Shown here: one piece after another, positions 1 to 6,361 of the stretch
Position numbering within the stretch: position 1 is the first letter of the stretch
Layout of the letters: each line of letters starts with the position of its first letter
Assembly: GCA_002392705.1 (NCBI GenBank)
Contig: DGHP01000191.1
Location: 1-13,830 of the forward strand
Length of the DNA: 13,830 nt
Reading direction: 5' to 3'
Source: Lachnospiraceae bacterium UBA3845
GTDB lineage: Bacteria > Bacillota > Clostridia > Lachnospirales > Lachnospiraceae
Made by a program: the position numbers and the translations under genes
Notes under the pieces: model-generated
The model's input: the letters and a program-made list of their open reading frames with translations, nothing else
Told to the model about the DNA's origin: nothing
Database searches by the model: none

Positions 1-758
1 ACGCGGGACTGCTGGCCGGCCCCGACGCCGATTGTCTGGCCGTCTTTGACAAAACATACCGAGTTGGACTGGGTATATTTCAGGGTGATCAGGGAAATCT
101 TGATGTCCCGGATGGCTTCCGCTCCCAGTTCCTTATTCTCGGTGACAACATTGCCGAGGAAGGCGTCGTCGATCACGAGATTCTGACGGCCCTGCTCAAA
201 GGTCACGCCGAACACCTGCTTGCGCTCAAGCTCCGCCGGCCTGTAATCGGGATCGATCTGAATGACGACGTAGTTGCCGTTCTTTTTGCTCCTCAGGATC
301 TCAAGCGCTTCCTCCGAATAGGCGGGAGCGATCACACCGTCGGATACTTCCCTCTTGATGATGGACGCGGTGTCCGCATCACACTCGTCGGAAAGGGAAA
401 TGAAATCGCCGAAGCTGCTCATGCGGTCAGCTCCGCGCGCCCTCGCGTAAGCGCAGGCCAGGGGCGACAGATCCTTCTTCATATCATCCACCCAGTAAAT
501 TCTGCGGAGGGTTTCGGTCAGCGGAAGGCCGACTGCGGCTCCTGCCGGGGAGACATGCTTGAAAGAAGCCGCTGCCGGAAGACCGGTCTCGCGTTTCAGC
601 TCCGATACCAGCTGCCAGCCGTTCAGAGCATCCAGAAAATTAATATAGCCCGGTCTGCCGCTCAGGACCGTGATCGGCAGCTCCCTTCCGTCCTCCATAT
701 AGATTCTGGAAGGCTTCTGGTTCGGGTTGCATCCGTATTTCAGTTGTAATTCATTCAT
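1..758 (-). CDS. purH: AICAR transformylase (stand-alone, partial; C-terminal end outside window)
   Basis: Phosphoribosylaminoimidazolecarboxamide formyltransferase: transfers the formyl group of 10-formyl-tetrahydrofolate to AICAR to give FAICAR, the ninth step of purine synthesis, in the cytosol. The 252 codons present match the transformylase half of PurH. The Lys-His pair in KHVSPAG (residues 67-71 region) corresponds to the catalytic lysine-histidine of the family. [17 protein letters not shown] (111-127) and KYTQSNS (227-233) followed by GAGQQSR (246-252) are further family blocks. There is no N-terminal cyclohydrolase (MGS-like) domain: the gene starts directly at MNELQLKYG, so this is the split form and not bifunctional PurH. 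The ATG at 758 follows an AAAGGATGAG ribosome binding site. It lies 60 bp after purO and is probably co-transcribed with it; together the two proteins replace PurH. The symbol purH is used loosely, since only the transformylase activity is encoded. The gene is cut by the window edge, not broken. Confidence 0.93.
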   Translation of the reverse strand, partial: MNELQLKYGCNPNQKPSRIYMEDGRELPITVLSGRPGYINFLDALNGWQLVSELKRETGLPAAASFKHVSPAGAAVGLPLTETLRRIYWVDDMKKDLSPLACAYARARGADRMSSFGDFISLSDECDADTASIIKREVSDGVIAPAYSEEALEILRSKKNGNYVVIQIDPDYRPAELERKQVFGVTFEQGRQNLVIDDAFLGNVVTENKELGAEAIRDIKISLITLKYTQSNSVCFVKDGQTIGVGAGQQSR

Positions 759-818
759 AGAGATCTCATCCTTTCCGCGCCTGCAGCGCGCCTGCTCTTC
801 TTTCGTCCTTATCCGTCT

Positions 819-1532
819 TTATTCGTTCTTATTGACGATTCTTGTCTCGCAGCTTCCGTTCTGAATATCGATATAGCGGACAAAGAGGGAGACCTTATTG
901 TCTTCATTCAGATTGTCCCAGACCATCTTCGTGAATTCATCAATCCCGCCTCCGATGGCGACTCTGGCCGGCTCCCCTTCAAAGCTCGGAAGCGGGCTGC
1001 CGTCCGTCAGGTAGGTATGGATGAAATGTCCCTCACCCGCTTTCGGATGATCATAGTGGAATGTGAAGCGCTCGCAGCAGGAAGGATCCCCGTCCGCGCT
1101 TTTGAGAATGCTCATCCGGTATGAATAAGCACCGTCCTTCACAGTAAGAAGCGCGGAAATCCTGGGCGTATAGTTCGGCGCGTCCGGCTCGAATTCCCTT
1201 GATTCCAGAGCCTGTTCAAAGCTCTTTCCCGCCTTCAGTCCGTCATATACCGTGTCGGTCTGGTCCCCGTTCGTCACAACCGTATGCTCCCCCAGAACTC
1301 TGACCGGAGCGTAGATGATAAGGCTCGGATCCGTAAGCTTCGAGGGATCGAAAGCCTGTGTACGGATTCCTTCCCCGTCACGGACAAATACGCGGTTTCT
1401 GCTGTTCACGCTGCGCCCCATAATAAAATATGCGGTCACCGCGTACCTGCCGTCCTCTGAACAGCCTGCCACGATACCGCGTCCCGGATAGGTATTGCCT
1501 GAAAGCTCCTGCTGAAGAGATAAAAGTTTCAT
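819..1532 (-). CDS. purO: IMP cyclohydrolase, PurO family
   Basis: Closes the ring of FAICAR to give IMP, the last step of purine synthesis. The 237-residue protein resembles archaeal PurO and is unrelated to the cyclohydrolase half of bacterial PurH. Visible family blocks are YPGRGI (15-20), GRSVNSRNR (39-47), DPSLIIY (68-74), VVTNGDQTD (85-93) and NYTPRI (120-125), in the same order as in archaeal PurO. It is about 35 residues longer than the roughly 200-residue archaeal enzyme. The ATG at 1532 has an AAAGGA ribosome binding site six bases upstream; the gene ends in TAA. The AICAR transformylase gene follows after 60 bp, so the pair supplies both final steps. Transcription probably starts at the promoter at 1652-1680 and passes through a folded leader. 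The assignment rests on my recognition of the motifs, not on a search. Confidence 0.9.
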   Translation of the reverse strand: MKLLSLQQELSGNTYPGRGIVAGCSEDGRYAVTAYFIMGRSVNSRNRVFVRDGEGIRTQAFDPSKLTDPSLIIYAPVRVLGEHTVVTNGDQTDTVYDGLKAGKSFEQALESREFEPDAPNYTPRISALLTVKDGAYSYRMSILKSADGDPSCCERFTFHYDHPKAGEGHFIHTYLTDGSPLPSFEGEPARVAIGGGIDEFTKMVWDNLNEDNKVSLFVRYIDIQNGSCETRIVNKNE

Positions 1533-1568
1533 AGCCGATCCTTTCTTTCTGTGCTTCGCTCTGGATAA

Positions 1569-1649
1569 GCTGCCAAAAAAACTGCAGCGCCGAAAAGTCC
1601 TGCCGCCGTGCCCATGCAGGCACGCTCTTTTGGCAGGTCTTTGGCGCTG
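1569..1649 (-). promoter_or_regulatory. Structured 5' leader of purO, possible attenuator
   Basis: The leader RNA can fold into one long interrupted hairpin. The outer stem is CAGCGCC (1649-1643) with GGCGCTG (1591-1585), the middle stem CCTGCC (1637-1632) with GGCAGG (1604-1599), and the inner stem CGTGCC (1624-1619) with GGCACG (1612-1607). Three bases after the outer stem comes a run of seven U (1581-1575), which makes the structure look like an intrinsic terminator. A competing 5-bp hairpin, GCTGC (1588-1584) with GCAGC (1573-1569), uses bases of the outer stem, so two exclusive folds are possible. The first few bases of the outer stem may lie upstream of the transcription start, which weakens that stem. 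I do not recognise it as a ZTP, PRPP, purine or tetrahydrofolate riboswitch. A regulatory role is inferred. Confidence 0.45.
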
Positions 1650-1651
1650 TA

Positions 1652-1680
1652 ATCATATAAATGATCCGGTCAAAAGTCAA
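1652..1680 (-). promoter_or_regulatory. Sigma-70-type promoter of purO
   Basis: On the minus strand a -35 box TTGACT (1675-1680) is separated by exactly 17 nt from a -10 box TATGAT (1652-1657). Both boxes differ from consensus by one base. The start of transcription would fall near 1645-1648, giving an untranslated leader of about 115 nt before purO. No PurR-type operator was recognised. Confidence 0.8.
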
Positions 1681-1759
1681 GACGAAGCTGCAGCGCCTGT
1701 GCAGGGCTTTGCACGGCAGTTTGCACAAAAATGATGAAAATCCGTTCCCTTCCGGGCGT

Positions 1760-3781
1760 TCAGGCCCGGATTGCGGCCAGAATGTCCAGTTCTCTGCGCT
1801 GGCAGGTAAACAGGATGACCTGCCGGCCGGAGCTGTGCAGATAGCGCAGGGCCTGTTCCAGCCGTTCGTCGTCATACATGACAAATGGCTCGTCCAGCAC
1901 GGCCGGAATGCCCGTCCCGCCCGCCAGCAGTTCCCCGGCCGCCAGCCGCAGGGCAAAATACACCTGCTCCATGGTCCCGTAGCTGACCTGGCTGATCTGA
2001 AGCAGATGATCCCGGGTACTGATCCGCAGCTGCATGCGTTCGTCCAGGCTGACGCTGTTATAGCGCCCTTCCGTAAGGGCGGAGAGAAGTTCCGAGACCC
2101 GGCTGCTGAAACGGTCCCCCGATTCGTGGTAGATTCTGCCCGCCAGCTCGCTTATGCGCGCGGAGGCCAGATCGATCGCCTGCAGCTCGACGTCATAGGC
2201 TGATAGGCTTCCTTTCAGGCTGTACAGCTTTTCCAGCTCCTCCCTGAGGATCTGCAGGCGGTCCTGCTTGACGCGGATCTGCCGCCTGAGTTCCTCCCGC
2301 TTTCCGCTCGCCCGCTCCCGCCGCAGAGCATCCGGCGATTCCTTCGGCGATTCTTCCGGCGGCTGCACCGGCAATTCTTCCGGCGGTTCTGCAGATGCTT
2401 CTGTCTGCGCTTCTTCCGTCTTTTCGCCGTCCCTGTCTCTGACCTTCTCCTTTTCCAGCATCCTGGCCACTTCGCGGGCGCGCTCACGCTGATCCGCTTC
2501 TTCCTGATCTTTCAGGGTCTTCTCAAGCCGCCTTCTTTTCTCCAGTTCTTCTTCTTCGCGGGCCCTGCGGATCTTCTCCCGCCTCTGTTCGAGGATTCTG
2601 CGTCTCTGGTCTCCGTAATCGGGATCATCCGGATCATCCCGGAAGCCGAAATGCTTTTCCAGAAATTCCTCCCGCCTGACCTGCCTGACCGCCCGTTCCG
2701 CCTTTCCCAGCGGATGCCGCAGCTCCCATACAAAACGGCTCCCCAGCAGAAGAAGTACCGCTCCGGCGGCTGACAGTCCCCAGCGCAGCAGATGGTCCGG
2801 GCTTCTCACCGCGCATGCGATCACCAGTATCCCGGCCGCAAAGGAAAGCAGCACTAGGACGGGAAGCAGCAGTCCTCCCTTCTCGTCTTCGTCTGTCTCC
2901 CCGGCTTTCCCCTGCAGCACTTCGCCATCCCGGATCCTTTCGGAAGCGCCCGCCTCTGCTGCCGGCTCCCCGGCTTTCCCATACAGCGCTTCACCGTCCC
3001 GGATCCTTTCAGAAGCGCCCGCGCCCGCATCTGTTGCCGGCCCCCCGGCTTTCCCCTGCAGCACTTCGCCGTCCCGGATCCTTTCAAAAGCGGGCGATGC
3101 CCCGGAGACAGGCTCCTCCCCGGAAGGATTCTGCCGCTCTGTGAGCTGTTCCAGCTCCGTCCGGATAAACTCCGTCTCCTCCAGATTCCTGCGGATTTTC
3201 TCGTCCAGTTCCGCCGCCTCATGCATCCTGGCTGCGTTGATCTGACTGCGTTTTTTCTTCAGAGCCTCCACGGCGGCATTGACGTCAAGATTCGCGTCAC
3301 CCGTCTGCTCGATATTGACCAGGAAATCTCTCAGATGCTCTCCCAGTTCTCTGCTCGTGCTGCTGCCTGCCTGGCGGATGAAGAAGGTATTGTCAAAATC
3401 CGTATCGCTCAGCTTCCCGGTAAATGCATCCAGCATGCCCCGGGCGTCTTCCGCCTCCGTCCCGTCTGTCTCGCAGATCACCCGGAGGCTCTCGTCTGAC
3501 CTGTTGAAATTCCGCTCGATGCGGTAGATCTTTTCCTCAAAAAGAAGCCTGAGGCTCCCCGCGAAATAATCCGGATTGTCCCAGGGCTGCCGCAGCTGAT
3601 ACTCGTCAAGGTTCCGCGACCTGTTCCGGGAAAGACCGTAAAACATGGCCCGGATAAAGGCGTGCAGCGTACTCTTGCCGGTTTCATTGCCGCCGGAGAT
3701 GATATTCACCCCGGAATGCAGCTTCAGCCTGTAGTCTGTAAATTTCCCGAAATGTTTTAAATGTAATTCCAGAATTTCCAT
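1760..3781 (-). CDS. Membrane-anchored SbcC/YhaN-like ATPase
   Basis: ABC-type ATPase of the SbcC/Rad50/YhaN group, expected to pair with the Mre11-like nuclease encoded 15 bp upstream and act on DNA ends. In order along the 673 residues: Walker A GGNETGKST (30-38); an N-terminal head segment to about 215; three tandem 23-25-residue repeats beginning ERIRDGE (233-296); two hydrophobic segments (about 303-325 and 331-353) likely to span the membrane; an Arg/Glu-rich, probably coiled-coil region (about 360-455); a Pro/Glu-rich stretch (about 455-486); another helical region; an ABC-signature-like block VSYGTMEQVYFALRLA (599-614); and Walker B IPAVLDEPFVMYD (625-637). No CxxC zinc hook is seen. 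Bacillus YhaN, about 960 residues, likewise carries two central hydrophobic segments; this protein is shorter. The ATG at 3781 follows AGGA closely. The substrate and the role in repair are inferred. Confidence 0.83.
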   Translation of the reverse strand: MEILELHLKHFGKFTDYRLKLHSGVNIISGGNETGKSTLHAFIRAMFYGLSRNRSRNLDEYQLRQPWDNPDYFAGSLRLLFEEKIYRIERNFNRSDESLRVICETDGTEAEDARGMLDAFTGKLSDTDFDNTFFIRQAGSSTSRELGEHLRDFLVNIEQTGDANLDVNAAVEALKKKRSQINAARMHEAAELDEKIRRNLEETEFIRTELEQLTERQNPSGEEPVSGASPAFERIRDGEVLQGKAGGPATDAGAGASERIRDGEALYGKAGEPAAEAGASERIRDGEVLQGKAGETDEDEKGGLLLPVLVLLSFAAGILVIACAVRSPDHLLRWGLSAAGAVLLLLGSRFVWELRHPLGKAERAVRQVRREEFLEKHFGFRDDPDDPDYGDQRRRILEQRREKIRRAREEEELEKRRRLEKTLKDQEEADQRERAREVARMLEKEKVRDRDGEKTEEAQTEASAEPPEELPVQPPEESPKESPDALRRERASGKREELRRQIRVKQDRLQILREELEKLYSLKGSLSAYDVELQAIDLASARISELAGRIYHESGDRFSSRVSELLSALTEGRYNSVSLDERMQLRISTRDHLLQISQVSYGTMEQVYFALRLAAGELLAGGTGIPAVLDEPFVMYDDERLEQALRYLHSSGRQVILFTCQRRELDILAAIRA
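2901..3085 (-). repeat. In-frame tandem repeats in the SbcC/YhaN-like gene
   Basis: Three copies of a unit beginning (on the plus strand) CCGGCTTTCCC start at 2901, 2970 and 3045. The unit lengths are 69 and 75 bp with a truncated third copy of about 41 bp. Each contains CCCGGATCCTTTC and they differ by only a few bases. Lengths are multiples of three, so the frame is kept and the protein gains 23-25-residue repeats beginning ERIRDGE, just before the hydrophobic segments. The near identity suggests recent slippage or unequal recombination, so copy number may vary between strains. Confidence 0.9.
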
Positions 3782-3796
3782 TTTCCTGTTCCCGAA

Positions 3797-4849
3797 TTAT
3801 CTGATACTCCCCAGAAGGGCTTCCAGCCCGTACTGCAGGGCCTTCTGCCCGATCTCGTCCGTCTTCCGGCCTTCAAAGCTTTCTATATAGCGCCCGATCA
3901 GCTGACCCCGATAGCGTTCCTTCAGTTCCTCCATATGAAAGGCGGGAACCGTCCGGTCCGTGACATCAAGAATCATGCCGCAGCCAAGCAGCAGCTCTTT
4001 ATCGATATGGACTCCCGGGTCCCTCTGCCCGCTGATCACAAGCCGGTATATATTCTCCTCACCGCGCTCCTTCACCGCTGCCGCCGCCCTGTCCCGGATG
4101 GCCATCAGCGTGTCTTCCTCGGTGCTTTCGACTGTCAGCGTCACATATTCTCTCGGAGCCTTGCGGATGAATTCCGTCCGCACGCTGTGCCCGAAGCTTT
4201 CGCCGAAAATATAGCCGTGGGGTCCTTCGTCCCCGGCGTCAATGGGAGACAGGGCACCGCTGTACACTGCCCTGTCCGGAATCAGCACCGTCGGCTTGTG
4301 AATATGCCCAAGCGCAATATAGTCAAAGCCGGAATCCTGCAGCGCCTGCACCCGGATCGGAATATGGGAGGCATCGCCGCCGTGGGCCAGAAGAATATGG
4401 AGATAATCATTTTCATCCGGCCGGATCCGGTCATAGCGCGCATCCGGGATCTCGCGGCGGTCATAGGAAAAACCGTAGATCTCGCATCCGGGGCCGGGAA
4501 AGCGTACGCACTCGCAGCGGCTGTCCGACAGAAAAGCCACATTGCGGGAAAATTCAAAGTCGAGCCAGGCGCTCCCCTCGCAGACGCAGTCATGGTTGCC
4601 CGCGATCAGCGCAAAACACAGATCCGGATAGGAGCTGAACAGATAATTCAGTTCCCGCAGCTCATTGATTCCGGGCGGATTATGAAAAAGGTCTCCGGCG
4701 ATCAGGACCAGATCCGCCTTCATGCGGGAAGCGTCCTCAAGAGAATCCCGGAAGGTATCCCAGAGCTCGGCAGCCCTTTTCTTTCCCCATTCGCTTCTCC
4801 CGTCCGGGATACAGCCCAGATGTACATCCGCCATATGTATAAAGCGCAT
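3797..4849 (-). CDS. Mre11/SbcD/YhaO-like DNA exonuclease (metallophosphoesterase)
   Basis: Metal-dependent phosphoesterase of the Mre11/SbcD group, expected to cut DNA ends together with the ATPase encoded directly downstream. The 350 residues carry the full set of calcineurin-type motifs that bind two metal ions: DVH (8-10), GDLFH (52-56), GNHD (84-87), AHGG (155-158) and GHIH (181-184). No motif residue is missing. The C-terminal third (about 230-350) is the family's capping and partner-binding region. The length is close to that of other SbcD/YhaO proteins. The ATG at 4849 is preceded by AAGGGAG. The stop codon lies 15 bp before the ATPase start, a clear two-gene operon. It could be named sbcD or yhaO; I leave the symbol empty because the partner looks closer to YhaN than to classical SbcC. 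Confidence 0.88.
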   Translation of the reverse strand: MRFIHMADVHLGCIPDGRSEWGKKRAAELWDTFRDSLEDASRMKADLVLIAGDLFHNPPGINELRELNYLFSSYPDLCFALIAGNHDCVCEGSAWLDFEFSRNVAFLSDSRCECVRFPGPGCEIYGFSYDRREIPDARYDRIRPDENDYLHILLAHGGDASHIPIRVQALQDSGFDYIALGHIHKPTVLIPDRAVYSGALSPIDAGDEGPHGYIFGESFGHSVRTEFIRKAPREYVTLTVESTEEDTLMAIRDRAAAAVKERGEENIYRLVISGQRDPGVHIDKELLLGCGMILDVTDRTVPAFHMEELKERYRGQLIGRYIESFEGRKTDEIGQKALQYGLEALLGSIR

Positions 4850-4935
4850 TCTGCATTACTCCCTTATATCGTCATCCCGCCCGCGGTAATAACATCCTGG
4901 CGTTGCTATTCACGGCCTTCCACACATCAGGCCTC

Positions 4936-4979
4936 ACGCATATTCCACTTGGCAGCTTTGCTGCTTAGTGGAATAGCGT
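4936..4979. repeat. 44-nt near-perfect inverted repeat in the divergent intergenic region
   Basis: Arms TATTCCACT (4941-4949) and AGTGGAATA (4967-4975) enclose a second stem, GCAGC (4952-4956) with GCTGC (4960-4964), around a TTT loop. Outside them ACGC (4936-4939) pairs with GCGT (4976-4979) across one bulged A. There is no T-run on either side, so it is not a normal intrinsic terminator. It would sit in the 5' leader of the SbcD-like gene if that gene starts from the upstream promoter. It could be an extragenic palindromic repeat or a protein binding site. Confidence 0.85.
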
Positions 4980-4996
4980 ACAGAGCAGACCATCCT

Positions 4997-5046
4997 GGCA
5001 GGAAATATTTTCAGTCATTGAAAGTATATCATGGAATTTTCCTGCC
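4997..5046. repeat. Inverted repeat overlapping the divergent promoters
   Basis: GGCAGGAAA (4997-5005) is complementary to TTTCCTGCC (5038-5046), a 9-bp stem around a 32-nt interior that itself contains TTTCA and TGAAA arms (5009-5023 region). It covers the -10 region of the leftward promoter and the -35 region of the rightward mscL promoter, so it could be an operator. No regulator gene is nearby. Confidence 0.5.
5023..5031 (-). promoter_or_regulatory. Candidate extended -10 promoter for the SbcD/YhaN-like operon
   Basis: On the minus strand TGATATACT gives an extended -10 element (TATACT at 5023-5028). No good -35 box lies 17 nt upstream. It would give a leader of roughly 165 nt that includes the 4936-4979 palindrome. 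Another start closer to the gene is possible; I saw no better candidate. Confidence 0.35.
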
Positions 5047-5060
5047 TGCCATGTTATACT
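5031..5060 (+). promoter_or_regulatory. Promoter of mscL
   Basis: An extended -10 element TGTTATACT (TATACT at 5055-5060) has a weak -35 box ATGGAA (5031-5036) at 18-nt spacing. It would start transcription near 5067, about 80 nt before the mscL ATG. Its -35 region borders the -10 of the leftward promoter, so the two promoters overlap. Confidence 0.55.
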
Positions 5061-5148
5061 GTTTCTGTTTACAGGGCAGCGCCCCGGGCCGCATAGCAGG
5101 TGCCGGAGCCGGATCCCCAGTTATACAACAGAGAAGGGAGAGTATGTT

Positions 5149-5586
5149 ATGGGAATGGTAAGTGAGTTTAAAGAATTTATCATGCGCGGCAACGTCATGG
5201 ACATGGCAGTCGGTGTCATCGTCGGCGGTGCGTTCAATACGATCGTGCAGTCACTGGTCAACGACATCATCATGCCCGTGATCTCACTGGCAACCGGCAA
5301 GATCGATTTTTCCAACCTGTTCATCTCACTGAACGGTGAAAAATATGCCAGCCTTGCGGCAGCTCAGGAAGCCGGCGCTTCTGTGTTCGCATATGGAAGC
5401 TTCATCCAGAACATCCTGCAGTTCCTGATTGTGGCATTCGCGCTGTTTATGGTAATCAAGGGCATAAACAAGCTTCAGAAGCCCGCTCCGGAAGCTGCTC
5501 CGACCACAAAGATCTGCCCGTTCTGCAAGAACGAAGTTCCGCTGGAAGCTACCCGCTGCGGATTCTGCACCAGCGAGCTGAAATGA
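5149..5586 (+). CDS. mscL: Large-conductance mechanosensitive channel with C-terminal zinc ribbon
   Basis: Homopentameric inner-membrane channel that opens under membrane tension and releases solutes during hypo-osmotic shock. The N-terminal helix FKEFIMRGNVMDMAVGVIVG (7-26) leading into the first membrane segment (about 17-45) is diagnostic. A periplasmic-side loop (about 46-80) and a second membrane segment (about 80-104) ending in the charged KGINKLQ follow. After a Pro/Ala linker the C-terminus carries CPFC (123-126) and CGFC (137-140), a four-cysteine zinc ribbon. That tail replaces the plain helical bundle of E. coli MscL and is familiar in clostridial MscL proteins. At 145 residues it is near the normal size. 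The ATG at 5149 is preceded by AAGGGAGAG (5134-5142). The gene is transcribed alone, divergent from the SbcD-like operon and convergent with xpt. Confidence 0.96.
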   Translation: MGMVSEFKEFIMRGNVMDMAVGVIVGGAFNTIVQSLVNDIIMPVISLATGKIDFSNLFISLNGEKYASLAAAQEAGASVFAYGSFIQNILQFLIVAFALFMVIKGINKLQKPAPEAAPTTKICPFCKNEVPLEATRCGFCTSELK

Positions 5587-5614
5587 GATTAATCAAAGAT
5601 TCAGGCAGAATATA

Positions 5615-5685
5615 AAACTGGCCCGGCCATTTCCGGGATGCCATCAGAGAGATGGGATTCCGGAAGCGTGCCGGGCCAGTTTATT
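5615..5685. terminator. Bidirectional terminator between convergent mscL and xpt
   Basis: A perfect 13-bp inverted repeat pairs AAACTGGCCCGGC (5615-5627) with GCCGGGCCAGTTT (5670-5682). Nested inside are TTCCGG (5631-5636) with CCGGAA (5660-5665), and CCATC (5641-5645) with GATGG (5651-5655). On the plus strand the stem runs into TTTATT; on the minus strand it is followed by TTTTATATTC. It can therefore end transcripts from both sides. The T-tracts are imperfect, but the stem is long and GC-rich. Confidence 0.85.
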
Positions 5686-5728
5686 ATCTCAGAATCCGTC
5701 GGCAGCCTGCGAGCGCCGCAGCCGGGAC

Positions 5729-6307
5729 TCAATGACGGAACACGATCTCCCCTGTCCTGTCATCCATGCTCTCTATGATCGCCAGCGACTCCACGCGGAT
5801 ACCTTTCTGGCGCAGGATCCTGCCTCCCTGCTGGAAGCCTTTTTCAATCACGATCCCAACCCCTTCGACTGTCGCTCCGGCGCTTTCGATCAAGTCGATC
5901 AGGCCGTTCACGGCACAGCCGTTCGCCAGGAAATCATCGATGATCAGAATGTGATCGTCTTCAGTGAGGAACTTTTTGGCGACGATCACGTCATAGGTGC
6001 GCTTGTGGGTGAAGGATTCGATCTTTGTCGTATACATCTCGCCGTCCAGATTCACGCTTTTTGCTTTCTTGGCGAATACCACAGGCACATGGAAATGCTG
6101 CGCAACGATACAGGCGATCCCGATCCCGGAAGCCTCTATGGTCAGGATCTTATTGATCGGCCGGTCCGCGAAAAGTCTTTTGAATTCTTCACCGAGCCGG
6201 TTAAACAGCTCCACGTCCATCTGATGGTTCAGAAAACTGTCCACCTTGAGAATCTCGCCGGGCTTCACAACGCCGTCTTTCCGGATACGCTCTTCTAATA
6301 ATTCCAT
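5729..6307 (-). CDS. xpt: Xanthine phosphoribosyltransferase
   Basis: Converts xanthine and PRPP to XMP for purine salvage in the cytosol. The 192 residues align along their length with Bacillus Xpt, which is of similar size. Shared blocks are [10 protein letters not shown] (22-31), LTIEASGI (55-62), VPVVFAKK (74-81), the PRPP-binding loop [12 protein letters not shown] (121-132) and IVIEKGFQ (152-159). The open frame extends upstream to 6583, but that part would cross a terminator and the promoter. The ATG at 6307 has an ideal GGAGG (6314-6318) six bases upstream and matches the family N-terminus MELLEERI. The gene is read alone from the promoter at 6362-6390. No purine riboswitch fits in its short leader of about 47 nt, although xpt in many Bacillota has one. 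It converges on mscL across a bidirectional terminator. Confidence 0.95.
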   Translation of the reverse strand: MELLEERIRKDGVVKPGEILKVDSFLNHQMDVELFNRLGEEFKRLFADRPINKILTIEASGIGIACIVAQHFHVPVVFAKKAKSVNLDGEMYTTKIESFTHKRTYDVIVAKKFLTEDDHILIIDDFLANGCAVNGLIDLIESAGATVEGVGIVIEKGFQQGGRILRQKGIRVESLAIIESMDDRTGEIVFRH

Positions 6308-6361
6308 CTGCTCCCTCCGCTGTCCTGAATTGTCTGAAAAAATGCCATTTGCTGTGAATGC

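Noticed and set aside
759..818. Direct repeat CAGGCGCG and small hairpin between purO and the transformylase gene
   Set aside because: Only eight bases long in GC-rich sequence; likely chance.
1533..1650. ZTP or other known purine-linked riboswitch before purO
   Set aside because: The leader is structured, but the conserved core bases of the ZTP, guanine, PRPP and tetrahydrofolate classes were not found by eye.
1751..1770. Terminator after the SbcC/YhaN-like gene
   Set aside because: A 7-bp stem (TCCGGGC with GCCCGGA) spans the stop codon, but the next T-run is more than ten bases away and only four T long, so it is too weak to call.
2901..3085. CRISPR-like array
   Set aside because: The repeats are adjacent, in frame with a gene, of unequal length and without spacers.
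3935..5161. Plus-strand open frame of 408 codons reaching into mscL
   Set aside because: Antisense to the SbcD-like gene and then through the palindrome-rich promoter region; it ends just inside mscL in another frame.
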